Positions 45,454 to 54,488 of a DNA stretch of 64,000 bases are shown piece after piece. Made by a program: the position numbers and the translations under genes. The DNA comes from Bacillota bacterium (GTDB lineage: Bacteria > Bacillota > Clostridia > Christensenellales > Aristaeellaceae), in NCBI GenBank assembly GCA_023444095.1, contig JAEZRP010000001.1:66447-130446 (forward strand), given 5' to 3'. The first letter of the stretch is position 1, and each line of letters starts with the position of its first letter. The notes beneath the pieces are model-generated. The model had not been told where the DNA came from and did not search any database. It was given only the letters and a program-made list of their open reading frames with translations.

Positions 45454-48400
45454 TCACTCCTCCTCCGGCACCACGCGCGCGAAGGTCATGAACTCCCCGA
45501 GCTGGCGGGAATAGGGCTTCATGACGAAGGAGTAGGAAGCCTCCTCGTCCAGGTAGAGCTTGTACTTCTCCTGCGGCTCGGGCCCGCAGATGTTGGAGCC
45601 GAGGCCGCACTGGCGGTAGTCGATGGAGAGGGTGATCTCATCGTCCGCTTCGAGCTCGTTGGTGTGCTTGGCCTCGTCGAGGGTTTTGTCGGAATAGTTG
45701 TGCGCGGTGAAGCTGAAACCCTCGCCGTACGACTTCTCCGCGATGAACATCAGCCCGTTTCCGAGGATGTCCGTGAGCGCCAGCGCCCGCACGTCCTCGC
45801 GCGCACCGTTCTCCTGCGGGCGCACGTATGGCTCGTGCAGGTCCTCGACGAGCGCGGAATAAAGTCCCACGGGCGCGGACCACTTCATGTCCGGATAGTT
45901 CTCGTGCGGGCCTCGGCCGTACCAAAGGACGCGGTCGAACCGCTCGGGCAATGTCATCTGAACGCCCAGCTTCGGGAGCCAGGTGAGCTTGCGCAGGGGG
46001 ACAAACTTCACGTCGAGCCGCACGTCGCCGGAGCCGTAGACCGTGTAAGTGAACACCGTGCGGATCACGGGCGAAACCACGCAGCCTCCGTGCACCCATT
46101 GCACGACGACCTTCACGATCGCGCGGTCGATCTGCTCGCAGGAGAACTCCTCCAAGCGCGCCTGCAGCTTTTCGAGGCCGAGCTTCTTCCATGCTTCCTT
46201 CTGGTGTACATCGTTGTCGATGGGCGCGCGCCAGCAGTTGAAGCGCGGCGCCGTTTCGATGAGCGAAACGCCCGCCTTCTCCCAGCTGACCAGCTCGCCC
46301 GTGACCGGGTCGAATACGATCTCAAAGTCCTCGCCGAAGATCGCCGCCGCATTGTTCTGGGCATCGAGCAGCAGCTCCGGCATGATCTCCGGTGAAATTT
46401 CGATGATCTTCGGCTCGACGTCCAGCTTGATCTGCTCCGACGTCACCACATGCCCGCGCTCGGCCCACAGGGTCTCGAACGCCTCGAAGACCGAAAGTTC
46501 AAGGAAGCACTCGCCGTCCTCGGGAAGCTCGAAGGGCAGCTCGACTTTCTTCTCGCCATATGGCGCGACGCCCGCGAGGTCGAGCCGTCCGCACGCGAGC
46601 TGTTCGCCGTCGCGCTTCAGCGCCCACACGCCGTCGAGGTCGTCCAGCGTCCGGAAGGCAAAGAGGTTTTGGATGGTGAGCGCCTTCCCGGAGAGGGAGA
46701 ACTTCACGGGCTCGTACGCCTTTTTGAGCTCATATAAGCCCGTGTGCGGCGTGCGGTCGGGATAGTTAAGCGCGTCCACGCAGAAGTTCGAGTCGTTCGG
46801 CTCGTCGCCGAAGTCGCCGCCATAGGCGTAATATTCCTGCCCGTCCTCGTCCACGCACAGCATGCCGTGGTCGACCCACTCCCACACGCAGCCACCGATC
46901 AGCCGCTTGTGCGCGTAGATGGTGTCCCAGTACTCGCGCAGCGAGCCCGGCCCGAGGCCCATGGCGTGCGCGTACTCGCACATGAAGTAGGGCTTGGGGT
47001 TGTCGGACTTGCCTTCCGCCTCGAGCGTCTCCATGGTCGGGTACATGACGGAGGAAATGTCCGTCGTGATGAGTTCCTTGTCGCGCTCGTAGTGGATGGG
47101 GCGCGTGTCGTCGAGCTCCAGGATGCGGTCCTTCATCGCCTGATGGTTCTTGCCGTAGCCGGATTCGTTGCCCAGAGACCAGATGATGATCGAGGCGTGA
47201 TTGAGGTCGCGGCCCACCATGCGCTCCGCGCGGTCGACGTACGCAAGCGTCCAGTCGTCGCTTTCCGAGAGCATGTGCCAGGTGTTCTTCGGGTCGTCGT
47301 ATGCCTGTCCCGCCAAGACGCCCGGCACCACCATGCCGTGGCACTCGAGGTCGGCCTCGTCGATCACGTACAGTCCATACTCGTCGCACAATTTCAGCCA
47401 GCGCGGGTCGTTCGGATAGTGCGAGGTACGCACGGTATTGACATTATACTGCTTCATGAGCTCGACGTCCTTGATGAGCGATTCCATGGGCGTCACGTGG
47501 CCGAGCTCGGAGTGGGTGTCGTGGCGGTTCACGCCGCGCAGCTTCACGGACACGCCGTTCACGAAGAGCTGCTGGTCCCGGATTTCGACCTTCTTGAAGC
47601 CGACGTCGATCCTCTGGTAGACGTCGCCGTCGTCCGAAGCCAGGGAGATCAGAAGCGTATACAGGTTCGGCGTCTCAGCCGTCCAGCGGTCGCAGTCCGG
47701 GGCCTCGAATTTCACCCGCGCCTGCGCCTCGCTGTCCGCGGCGAGCACGGTCTCGATCGTCTTTTCGGCGACGAGCCTGCCCGCGCGCAGAAGCTTCACG
47801 GTCAGCTCCGCCGCGCGGTCGTCCTCGCCATAATTGACGAGCTCGATATCCGCTTCGAGGATGCCGTCTTTGTAATCGTTCGCAAGGTCGGCGCGGGTCG
47901 AGACGTTGCGGATGGTCGCCTGCGGCACGCCCAGGAGGTACACGTCTCGGAAGATGCCCGAGAGCCGCCAGAAATCCTGATCCTCGAGATAGGTGCCGTC
48001 CGACCACTTGTAGACCTCGACCACGATGAGGTTGTCGCCGTCGGTCACGAGCTCCGTGATGTCAAACTCGGCGGGCATGTGCGGCACCTTGGAGAAGCCC
48101 GCCATCTCGCCGTTCACGTACACGTAGAAGCAGCTGTTCACGCCGTCGAAGTTGACGAACACGCGGTTGTCGACCCAGTCCTCGGGCAGGGTGAACGAGC
48201 GGCGGTATACGCCCACGGGATTCTTGTCCGGAACGTAAGGCGGATCGCAGGGGATGGGATAATTGACGTTCGTGTAGTGCGGGATGTCGTAGCCGTGCAT
48301 CTGCCAGTTGGAGGGCACGTCCAACTCGTCGAAGTCGCCGTCATACTCGGGCTGCTCGAAGCCCGCGGGCAGAACGCCGTCCTCAAAGTACTTGAACTCC

Positions 48401-48549
48401 CACGTTCCGTTGAGAAGCCTGTAATAGGGCGAAAGCCCGCGGTCGTCCTTGAGCGCCATGCCCTCGCACTCGTAGGGCACGAGCGTCGCGCGCGGCGCCT
48501 CGCGGCCGATCTGCATGACCTGGGGATTCATCCAGTCCGGAAGTTTCAT
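45454..48549 (-). CDS. lacZ: beta-galactosidase, GH2
   Basis: 1031 aa, LacZ-type glycoside hydrolase family 2 with sugar-binding, immunoglobulin-like, TIM-barrel and C-terminal beta-sandwich (Bgal_small_N) domains. The acid/base glutamate is in SLGNESGYGKNHQ and the nucleophile in YFMCEYAHAMGLGPGSL; most homologues have Asn in place of the Leu after AMG. No signal peptide, so it acts on sugar already in the cell. ATG 48549 has GGGAGGG upstream and lies three bases after the GH31 stop. Confidence 0.95.
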   Translation of the reverse strand: MKLPDWMNPQVMQIGREAPRATLVPYECEGMALKDDRGLSPYYRLLNGTWEFKYFEDGVLPAGFEQPEYDGDFDELDVPSNWQMHGYDIPHYTNVNYPIPCDPPYVPDKNPVGVYRRSFTLPEDWVDNRVFVNFDGVNSCFYVYVNGEMAGFSKVPHMPAEFDITELVTDGDNLIVVEVYKWSDGTYLEDQDFWRLSGIFRDVYLLGVPQATIRNVSTRADLANDYKDGILEADIELVNYGEDDRAAELTVKLLRAGRLVAEKTIETVLAADSEAQARVKFEAPDCDRWTAETPNLYTLLISLASDDGDVYQRIDVGFKKVEIRDQQLFVNGVSVKLRGVNRHDTHSELGHVTPMESLIKDVELMKQYNVNTVRTSHYPNDPRWLKLCDEYGLYVIDEADLECHGMVVPGVLAGQAYDDPKNTWHMLSESDDWTLAYVDRAERMVGRDLNHASIIIWSLGNESGYGKNHQAMKDRILELDDTRPIHYERDKELITTDISSVMYPTMETLEAEGKSDNPKPYFMCEYAHAMGLGPGSLREYWDTIYAHKRLIGGCVWEWVDHGMLCVDEDGQEYYAYGGDFGDEPNDSNFCVDALNYPDRTPHTGLYELKKAYEPVKFSLSGKALTIQNLFAFRTLDDLDGVWALKRDGEQLACGRLDLAGVAPYGEKKVELPFELPEDGECFLELSVFEAFETLWAERGHVVTSEQIKLDVEPKIIEISPEIMPELLLDAQNNAAAIFGEDFEIVFDPVTGELVSWEKAGVSLIETAPRFNCWRAPIDNDVHQKEAWKKLGLEKLQARLEEFSCEQIDRAIVKVVVQWVHGGCVVSPVIRTVFTYTVYGSGDVRLDVKFVPLRKLTWLPKLGVQMTLPERFDRVLWYGRGPHENYPDMKWSAPVGLYSALVEDLHEPYVRPQENGAREDVRALALTDILGNGLMFIAEKSYGEGFSFTAHNYSDKTLDEAKHTNELEADDEITLSIDYRQCGLGSNICGPEPQEKYKLYLDEEASYSFVMKPYSRQLGEFMTFARVVPEEE

Positions 48550-48552
48550 GGT

Positions 48553-50772
48553 TTAGCCCTCCCTGATGTCCGTCGTTCTGTATTTGTGCGGTCCTTCCGC
48601 GTCGATCTTGAGTTTTCCGTCTATGAAATCCGCGCGCACGCTGAGCGCGGGGTTTCCGAATCTGTCTGGGACGACGACGGAGACGGGCCTTGTCACGTTG
48701 TACGCCCGGATCTCGACGTTTTCCGCATAGTCGTATTCGGCGCTGTCTTCGACCGCGCCCATCGGGATGAGCGTATTTTCGCGCACCCAAAGGGGCAGCG
48801 ACAGAAAGTCATACGCCTCGCGCATCCACCTGCCGCCCCTGACCGTCCGTCCGTCGAGAAGGTGCGTCCATGTCCCTTCCGGCAGATAGTAGTCGACCCG
48901 TCCGTCTTCGCGGAACACGGGCGCGACGAGGAGCGCGTCGCCCAGCATGTATTGAAGGTCCAGGTGGCCGCACGCCGGGTCGTCCGGGAACTCCATGTAC
49001 ATGGGCCGGAGCATGGGGATGCCCTCTTTGTGCGCCGTCACCGCGAGGCCGTAGAGGTAGGGCATGAGCCGCATCTTGAGCCGCGCGAATTTGCGCAAAA
49101 CCTCCACCGATTCCTCGCCGAACAGCCACGGCACGCGGTAGCTCTGCGAGCCGTGCAGCCGCGAGTGCGAGGACAGAAGCCCGAACTGGCACCACCTTTT
49201 GTAAACGTCCGCGGGCGCGGTCGACTCAAAGCCAGAGATATCGTGGCTCCAGAAGCCAAATCCGCAGCTCGCCAGCGAGAGCCCCGCGCGCAGCGTCTCC
49301 GCCATGGAGACATAGGTCGCGAAGTTGTCCCCGCCCCAGTGCACCGGGAAGGCCTGTCCGCCCGCCGTCGCCGCGCGCGCGAACACGACCGCGTCGCCCG
49401 CGCCCCGCTCCTCGACGAGAAGCGAGAACACCGCCTCGTTGTAGATCTGGGCGTAGTAATTGTGCATCCTGACCGGGTCGGAACCGTCGAAATATCTGAC
49501 ATCCTTCACCGGAATGCGCTCGCCAAAATCGGTCTTGAAACAGTCGACGCCCATTTTGAGTAGCTTCCGCAGATATCCGCGGTACCATTCGCGCGCGGCG
49601 GGATTGGTGAAATCCACGATTCCCATGCCCGCCTGCCAGAGGTCGGACTGCCAGACGCCGCCGTCCTGCTTCCTGATGAGGTAGCCGTTCTCCATGCCCT
49701 CGTCAAAGAGCGGCGACGCCTGCGCAATGTAGGGATTGATCCATACGCAGATCTTGAGGCCCTTTTCGTGGTAGCGCCGGAGCATGCCCTCGGGGTCGGG
49801 GAACATCTCCCTGTCCCAGAGAAAGTCGCACCAGTTGAAGCCGCGCATCCAGAAGCAGTCGAAGTGAAAGACACTCATGGGAATGCCCCGCTCGAACATG
49901 CCGTCGATGAACGAGGATGCGGTTTTTTCGTCGTAGTTTGTCGTAAACGAGGTCGAGAGCCACAACCCGAACGACCACGCGGGCGGCAGCGCCGGGCGGC
50001 CTGTGAGGAGCGTATACCGCCGGAGAACGTCCTTCGGCGTCGGCCCGGCGATCACGTAGTAGGTGAGGAATTCGCCCTCGACGGAGAACCCGACGCGCTC
50101 GACCTGTTCGGACGCTACCTCAAACGACACGTCGGACGCGCTGTCCACGAACACGCCGTAGCCCCGATTCGTCATGTAGAAGGGAACGTTTTTATACGCC
50201 AGCTCCGAGCAGCTCCCGCCGTCGCCGTTCCACATGTCGACGACCTGTCCGTTTTTCACAAACGCCGTGAACCGCTCGCCCAATCCGTACACGCATTCGC
50301 CGACGCCGAGCTCGAGCTGCTCCGCCATGTACCTTTTGCCGGTATCCCCGTCGGTCATGTGACCCGTCGTGCGGAAGCCGTCGCGGGTGAGCATCCCCTG
50401 CTCCCCGACAAACGAGATTCCCCAGCCGTTCGCGCCGAGAGAAACCTCCGCCCGGAGCGCGCCCGCATCCACCGTCGCGACCGATTCGCTGATCGCAACC
50501 TTTGCCCCGTCGCCCGTGCGGTTGAGCGCGAACGCGGGTTTTTGGTCCGGCGTGCCTCTGTGGTGGGAGAGTTCCACCCCGATCACGCCCTCGGCGGGCG
50601 AAAACAGCCGCGCGAACAGAAGCGGCGACTGGGTGTCCCCGCGCCCGGCGATGTGCCGCGAGGCGAGCAGCAATTTCAGCGCCCCGCCCTCCGCCTCCGC
50701 GCGGCAGACCTCCACCGCATAGAGCGGCTCGATGTTCGGCTTCACCATCCAGTGCCCGAGTTTGAACTTCAT
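48553..50772 (-). CDS. alpha-glycosidase, GH31 (YicI-like alpha-xylosidase or alpha-glucosidase)
   Basis: 739 aa. The catalytic nucleophile lies in DCFKTDFGERIPVKD (about residue 415) and the acid/base aspartate in FPVHWGGDNFATY. The FHFDCFWMRGFNWCDFLWD stretch and KTDFGE are characteristic of the YicI branch, which prefers alpha-xylosides. Cytoplasmic, no signal peptide. I chose ATG 50772, about nine bases after AAGGGG; ATG 50778 is too close to it. It is co-transcribed with lacZ, suggesting joint degradation of a mixed oligosaccharide such as a galactosylated xyloglucan fragment. Confidence 0.9.
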   Translation of the reverse strand: MKFKLGHWMVKPNIEPLYAVEVCRAEAEGGALKLLLASRHIAGRGDTQSPLLFARLFSPAEGVIGVELSHHRGTPDQKPAFALNRTGDGAKVAISESVATVDAGALRAEVSLGANGWGISFVGEQGMLTRDGFRTTGHMTDGDTGKRYMAEQLELGVGECVYGLGERFTAFVKNGQVVDMWNGDGGSCSELAYKNVPFYMTNRGYGVFVDSASDVSFEVASEQVERVGFSVEGEFLTYYVIAGPTPKDVLRRYTLLTGRPALPPAWSFGLWLSTSFTTNYDEKTASSFIDGMFERGIPMSVFHFDCFWMRGFNWCDFLWDREMFPDPEGMLRRYHEKGLKICVWINPYIAQASPLFDEGMENGYLIRKQDGGVWQSDLWQAGMGIVDFTNPAAREWYRGYLRKLLKMGVDCFKTDFGERIPVKDVRYFDGSDPVRMHNYYAQIYNEAVFSLLVEERGAGDAVVFARAATAGGQAFPVHWGGDNFATYVSMAETLRAGLSLASCGFGFWSHDISGFESTAPADVYKRWCQFGLLSSHSRLHGSQSYRVPWLFGEESVEVLRKFARLKMRLMPYLYGLAVTAHKEGIPMLRPMYMEFPDDPACGHLDLQYMLGDALLVAPVFREDGRVDYYLPEGTWTHLLDGRTVRGGRWMREAYDFLSLPLWVRENTLIPMGAVEDSAEYDYAENVEIRAYNVTRPVSVVVPDRFGNPALSVRADFIDGKLKIDAEGPHKYRTTDIREG

Positions 50773-50796
50773 CTCCATGCCCCCCTTGCCCGGATC

Positions 50797-50825
50797 AGTA
50801 TACCAAATGGCACCATTTTTGACAA
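50797..50825 (-). promoter_or_regulatory. promoter of GH31-lacZ with palindromic operator
   Basis: Minus strand: TTGTCA (50825-50820), 17 bp, TATACT (50802-50797). Inside the spacer lies a perfect inverted repeat AAATGG-CA-CCATTT (50805-50818). A dyad there would let a repressor (for example LacI- or ROK-type) block polymerase. The regulator is not in the window. Confidence 0.6.
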
Positions 50826-50833
50826 GCCACAGA

Positions 50834-50857
50834 GCAAAACCCGCCGTGCGGGCGGGT
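50834..50857 (-). terminator. terminator of the Hsp70-DnaJ operon
   Basis: Minus strand ACCCGCC (50857-50851), five-base loop, GGCGGGT (50845-50839), then TTTG. Between this and the DnaJ-like stop at 51005 lie about 150 bases with only a tiny possible frame (50911-50976, GTG start after GGAGG, 21 codons) that I cannot support as a gene. Confidence 0.6.
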
Positions 50858-51004
50858 CAAAGCCATTCGTCCATGCTCCTTCAAATGGGCCAAGATTTTT
50901 CGGTAGTGGGTCAGGTGCTCCACTTCAACACCCGGTCCATGCTCCCGCCGGACAGGATTCCTTCGTTCGAATCCACATTGACCTCCCTCCCGGGCGGGTG
51001 CCGA

Positions 51005-51724
51005 TCAGCAGTAATAGCCTCCGTAGCCGCCCCGGCAGCAGTTGCAAAGAAGGTTGCAGAAGCAGATCCAGACGCAGGGATTGGAGCAATAGTTGAGTGG
51101 GATGCCGCCGAAGCCCTGCCCGCGCTGGCGGTAATTGGTCGAGCGCCCGTCCATCCGCGCCACGAGGGATTGATATTCGAAATTGTCCGGCTCCATGGCG
51201 GCGGCCTGCTTGGCGTATGTCACGGCGGCGTTGCGGTTTCCGAGCCCGACGTTCGCGCGCGCGTTGAGATAGAACCATTCTGCGCTGCGCTCCGTCATGC
51301 GCTCGAGGATGTTCATCGCCTCGCGGTAGTGCCCGGTATTGATGTAGTTGCGCGCCGCGCGCAGTTCGGGCGAGCTTTCCCTGTAGCCCGCGTTCTGGTA
51401 CCCGCCGAAACCGAAGCCGCCGAACCCGAAGTCCTCGAAGCCGCCGAACCCACCCTCGTAGCCCTGATTCTGGCGCTGGTACCCGCCACTCTGACCGTAG
51501 CCCGACTGGGAGGAATCCCGGCCCGTATAGGTTCCGCCGGACCTTTTGATCTTCATCGCCTCGGCGTACGCCTCGTTGATCTCCTTCATCTTGGCTTCGG
51601 AGCTCGCCGAGCCCTGGTTCACGTCGGGATGGTACTTCTTGGCGAGCTTCCGGTACGCCGCCTTGATTTCGTCCTCGGACGCCGACTGCGAAACCCCCAA
51701 TACGCTGAACGGGTCGCTGTTCAT
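51005..51724 (-). CDS. DnaJ-domain protein with Cys-rich tail
   Basis: 239 aa. A J-domain (residues 5-60, HPD at 32-34) is followed by a Gly/Phe/Tyr/Gln-rich stretch (about 65-115) and a TPR-like helical segment (about 120-185, AARNYINTGHYREAMNILERM). The very cysteine-rich end (YCSNPCVWICFCNLLCNCCRGG) could bind zinc or sit at a membrane. It lacks the canonical DnaJ zinc-finger and substrate-binding domains. It overlaps the DUF5685 gene by four bases and probably stimulates the Hsp70 of the same operon. Confidence 0.88.
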   Translation of the reverse strand: MNSDPFSVLGVSQSASEDEIKAAYRKLAKKYHPDVNQGSASSEAKMKEINEAYAEAMKIKRSGGTYTGRDSSQSGYGQSGGYQRQNQGYEGGFGGFEDFGFGGFGFGGYQNAGYRESSPELRAARNYINTGHYREAMNILERMTERSAEWFYLNARANVGLGNRNAAVTYAKQAAAMEPDNFEYQSLVARMDGRSTNYRQRGQGFGGIPLNYCSNPCVWICFCNLLCNCCRGGYGGYYC

Positions 51725-52560
51725 TGCTTCTTTTCCTTTTCCTTCCTGTTCTGAAGATACGCGTACTTCGTCCAGACGCCCGAGTACAGAATGTTTCTGA
51801 TGAGGCTCGCGTCGCGCAGCATGGGCAGCATCTCAAAGACCTCCGTGCACTCCGCGATGTGCATCGTCAGGATATCCTGGCACCTGTCCTCAAAGTCCGG
51901 CATGTCCCGGTAAGGCTTGAGCGGGTTGAAGCTGCCCTTTTTAAGATCCTTCCCGATGTCGTCGTAGGCGTCCATGACATAAATGAACCGCCCGAGTGCC
52001 GCGCCGAGCGCCGCGAGCGCGTCCGCCCACTCGTCTGCTTTGTACCGGAAGATGTCCCCGATGAGTTCCCCCACAATGTTCGTGGGCGCGTCGAGATTCC
52101 CGTCCGGTTCCCGCTTCTCGATCTCGGAAAGCGCCGCGATCTTCTCCCGCATGAAATTGTCCTTCTCGGGATATCGTTTTTTTACGCGCTCGTATCCAAA
52201 CCGGACGAGCTGCGCCTCGCCCAGGGAAAACACCTTCTTCTCGTCCCGCCAGTCATCCATCAGGAGCTGGTAGGCGAGCATCACGTTCATGTCGGCCGCG
52301 TAGTCCGTGGCTTTGGTCAGCACATAGTCGTGTCTGCGAAACGGATGGTTGAGGCAGATTTCGCGGCCAGAGGTCTCCTCATGCTCGTAGAGCGAGTTGA
52401 GGATCACCGAGAGAAACGTCATGTCGTTTGAAAGCGTCAGGGCGCCGGTCAGCCCGTGACGCTTCCTCAGCGCCTTACAGAGCCCGCAGTAGTACGCGCG
52501 GAAGCGCACCTCGTCCGCGGGCGAGAGCGCGTCCCGGTTCACCGTCACATACCCAAACAT
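51721..52560 (-). CDS. DUF5685 family protein
   Basis: 279 aa, function unknown. The start MFGYVTVNRDALSPADEVRFRAYYCGLCKAL with its CxxC-like YCGLC motif, and the FIYVMDAYDDIGKDLKKGSFNP segment with acidic residues, are typical of this family. The all-helical look and DDxxxD-like pattern faintly recall isoprenoid synthase folds. It lies between Hsp70 and the DnaJ-like protein and overlaps the latter, so a role with this chaperone pair is likely. GGAGGC precedes the ATG. Confidence 0.75.
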   Translation of the reverse strand: MFGYVTVNRDALSPADEVRFRAYYCGLCKALRKRHGLTGALTLSNDMTFLSVILNSLYEHEETSGREICLNHPFRRHDYVLTKATDYAADMNVMLAYQLLMDDWRDEKKVFSLGEAQLVRFGYERVKKRYPEKDNFMREKIAALSEIEKREPDGNLDAPTNIVGELIGDIFRYKADEWADALAALGAALGRFIYVMDAYDDIGKDLKKGSFNPLKPYRDMPDFEDRCQDILTMHIAECTEVFEMLPMLRDASLIRNILYSGVWTKYAYLQNRKEKEKKQ

Positions 52561-52596
52561 GCGCGCCTCCGATTACACCAGAATATCATTTCCATG

Positions 52597-54333
52597 TTAT
52601 TTTGTAAAGCTTGCGTCATAGGTTCCGTCGCCCTTGTCCACATAGGAGAGAAGCTCCTCCAGCTTGTCGCACTCGCTCTTGATCCGCGCGGGATCGGTGC
52701 CGTCGAGGTGCTTTTTCAAATCCTTGACGGGCTTTTCAAGTTTCGCGGCGTCCGACTTCGAGAGCTTCTTCATGAGGCCTTCCGCGCGGAAGATGAGCTG
52801 CTCCGCCCGGTCCCGGAGCGCGGAATCGGCCTTGCGCTTCTTGTCCTCGAGCACGTATGTCTGAGCGTCGCGCTTCGCCTTCTCGATATCCTCCTCCGAC
52901 ATGTTGGAGCTGTTTGTGATGACGATCTGCTGACTCCGGCCCGTGGCGAGATCCTTCGCCGAGACGTTCACAATGCCGTTGGTGTCGATGTTGAACGTCA
53001 CCTCGATCTGCGGGATGCCGCGCAGCGCACGCTTGATGCCCTCGAGCCGGAATTTACCGAGCGTGCGGTTCTGGCTCGCCATGCCGCTCTCGCCCTGCAG
53101 GACGTGGATCTCGACGGACGTCTGGAAGTTCGCGGCGGTGGTAAAGATCTGGCTTTTTTGGACGGGCAAGGTGGTGTTTCGCTCGATGAGCCTCGAGCAT
53201 ACGTTTCCAACCGTCTCGATGCCCAGCGACATGGGCGTCACATCCAGGAGCAGAAGGGACTTCACCTCGCCCACCATGACGCCGCCCTGGATGGCCGCGC
53301 CCATGGCGACGCACTCGTCGGGATTTACGCCCTTGTGCGGCTCCTTGCCCGTGAACCTGCGGACGGCTTCCTGCACCGCCGGGATGCGCGACGAGCCGCC
53401 CACAAGCAAAACCTTCACAATCTGGCTGGTCTTCAGCCCCGAGTCGTTCAGCGCCTGCTGGGTCGGGCCCATGGTGGCGTCGACCAGGTGCCGCGTGAGC
53501 TCGTCGAATTTCGCGCGGGTGAGGGTCGTCTCCATGTGCCTGGGCCCGTCCTTCCCCACCGTGAGGAAGGGCAGGTTGATGGTCGTCTCATAGAGGCTCG
53601 AAAGCTCGATCTTGGCCTTCTCGGCTGCCTCGCGCACGCGCTCGAGCGCGATGGGATCGGCAGAAAGGTCGATCTTGTTCGCCTTTATGAATTCGTCCAG
53701 CAGGTAGTCCGTGACGCACTTGTCGAAGTCGTCGCCGCCGAGGCGGTTGTTGCCGGCGGTCGCCAGCACCTCAATGACGTCGTGACTGATCTCGAGGATC
53801 GAGACATCGAAGGTTCCGCCGCCCAGATCGTAGACCATGATTTTCTGGGCGTCCTCCTTGTCGATGCCGTAGGCGAGCGCCGCCGCCGTGGGCTCGTTGA
53901 TGATCCTCTTGACGTTCAGCCCCGCGATGGCGCCCGCGTCCTTGGTCGCCTGGCGCTGCGCGTCGGTAAAATACGCGGGCACGGTGATGACCGCGTCCGT
54001 GACCGGCTCGCCGAGATACGCCTCCGCGTCTGATTTGAGTTTTTGGAGGATCATCGCGGAGATCTCCTGTGGGGTATAGGTGTTTCCATCGATCCTGACG
54101 CGGTAGTCGCTCCCCATCTCCCTTTTAATCGAGGAAACGGTGCGCGCGGAGTTGGTGATCGCCTGCCGTTTCGCCACCTGGCCCACCATGCGCTCCCCGG
54201 TTTTCGAGAACGCGACCACCGAGGGCGTCGTCCTTCCCCCGTCGGAGGAGACGATGACCACACTCTCCCCGCCCTCTATATAAGCCACGCACGAATTCGT
54301 CGTGCCGAGATCGATACCAATCGTTCTTGCCAT
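52597..54333 (-). CDS. Hsp70 family chaperone (DnaK-like, short)
   Basis: 578 aa. The ATPase domain is complete (GIDLGTTNSCVAY; VPAYFTDAQRQATKDAG; INEPTAAALAYG; VYDLGGGTFDVSILE), and a substrate-binding domain with LLLLDVTPMSLGIET follows. The C-terminal lid is shorter than in DnaK (about 610-640 aa) and the acidic tail is absent. No grpE, hrcA or canonical dnaJ nearby, so this is probably a second, specialised Hsp70. ATG 54333 follows GGGAGGG; the open frame to 54354 lacks a start signal. Confidence 0.92.
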   Translation of the reverse strand: MARTIGIDLGTTNSCVAYIEGGESVVIVSSDGGRTTPSVVAFSKTGERMVGQVAKRQAITNSARTVSSIKREMGSDYRVRIDGNTYTPQEISAMILQKLKSDAEAYLGEPVTDAVITVPAYFTDAQRQATKDAGAIAGLNVKRIINEPTAAALAYGIDKEDAQKIMVYDLGGGTFDVSILEISHDVIEVLATAGNNRLGGDDFDKCVTDYLLDEFIKANKIDLSADPIALERVREAAEKAKIELSSLYETTINLPFLTVGKDGPRHMETTLTRAKFDELTRHLVDATMGPTQQALNDSGLKTSQIVKVLLVGGSSRIPAVQEAVRRFTGKEPHKGVNPDECVAMGAAIQGGVMVGEVKSLLLLDVTPMSLGIETVGNVCSRLIERNTTLPVQKSQIFTTAANFQTSVEIHVLQGESGMASQNRTLGKFRLEGIKRALRGIPQIEVTFNIDTNGIVNVSAKDLATGRSQQIVITNSSNMSEEDIEKAKRDAQTYVLEDKKRKADSALRDRAEQLIFRAEGLMKKLSKSDAAKLEKPVKDLKKHLDGTDPARIKSECDKLEELLSYVDKGDGTYDASFTK

Positions 54334-54426
54334 TTTGAATCCCTCCCCTTGCATGGTTCCACATTAGCGCATGATTATAAACTGAATATGAAAAATCGGC
54401 CGAGTTCACAATTTGTTTACCGCATG

Positions 54427-54435
54427 TGGTATGAT
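54427..54435 (+). promoter_or_regulatory. extended -10 promoter of the sigma-factor gene
   Basis: TGG-TATGAT (54427-54435) is an extended -10 element; a TTCACA at 54405-54410 is 19 bp upstream. The start near 54442 favours the downstream ATG at 54489. The Hsp70 gene is transcribed divergently from here. Confidence 0.5.
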
Positions 54436-54488
54436 GGGGCAAACAAACGGGGCGTATGCGCGCACTGATAAGGCGGGATGGTGATGAC

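Noticed and set aside
46744..49563. 939-codon open frame on the plus strand
   Set aside because: It lies antisense to lacZ and GH31, has no ribosome binding site and is extremely rich in His, Arg, Val and Asp, as expected from the complement of high-GC genes.
50911..50976. 21-codon frame with GTG start and GGAGG between the DnaJ-like gene and its terminator
   Set aside because: Too short to support without conservation; several other short frames in the same gap look equally plausible.
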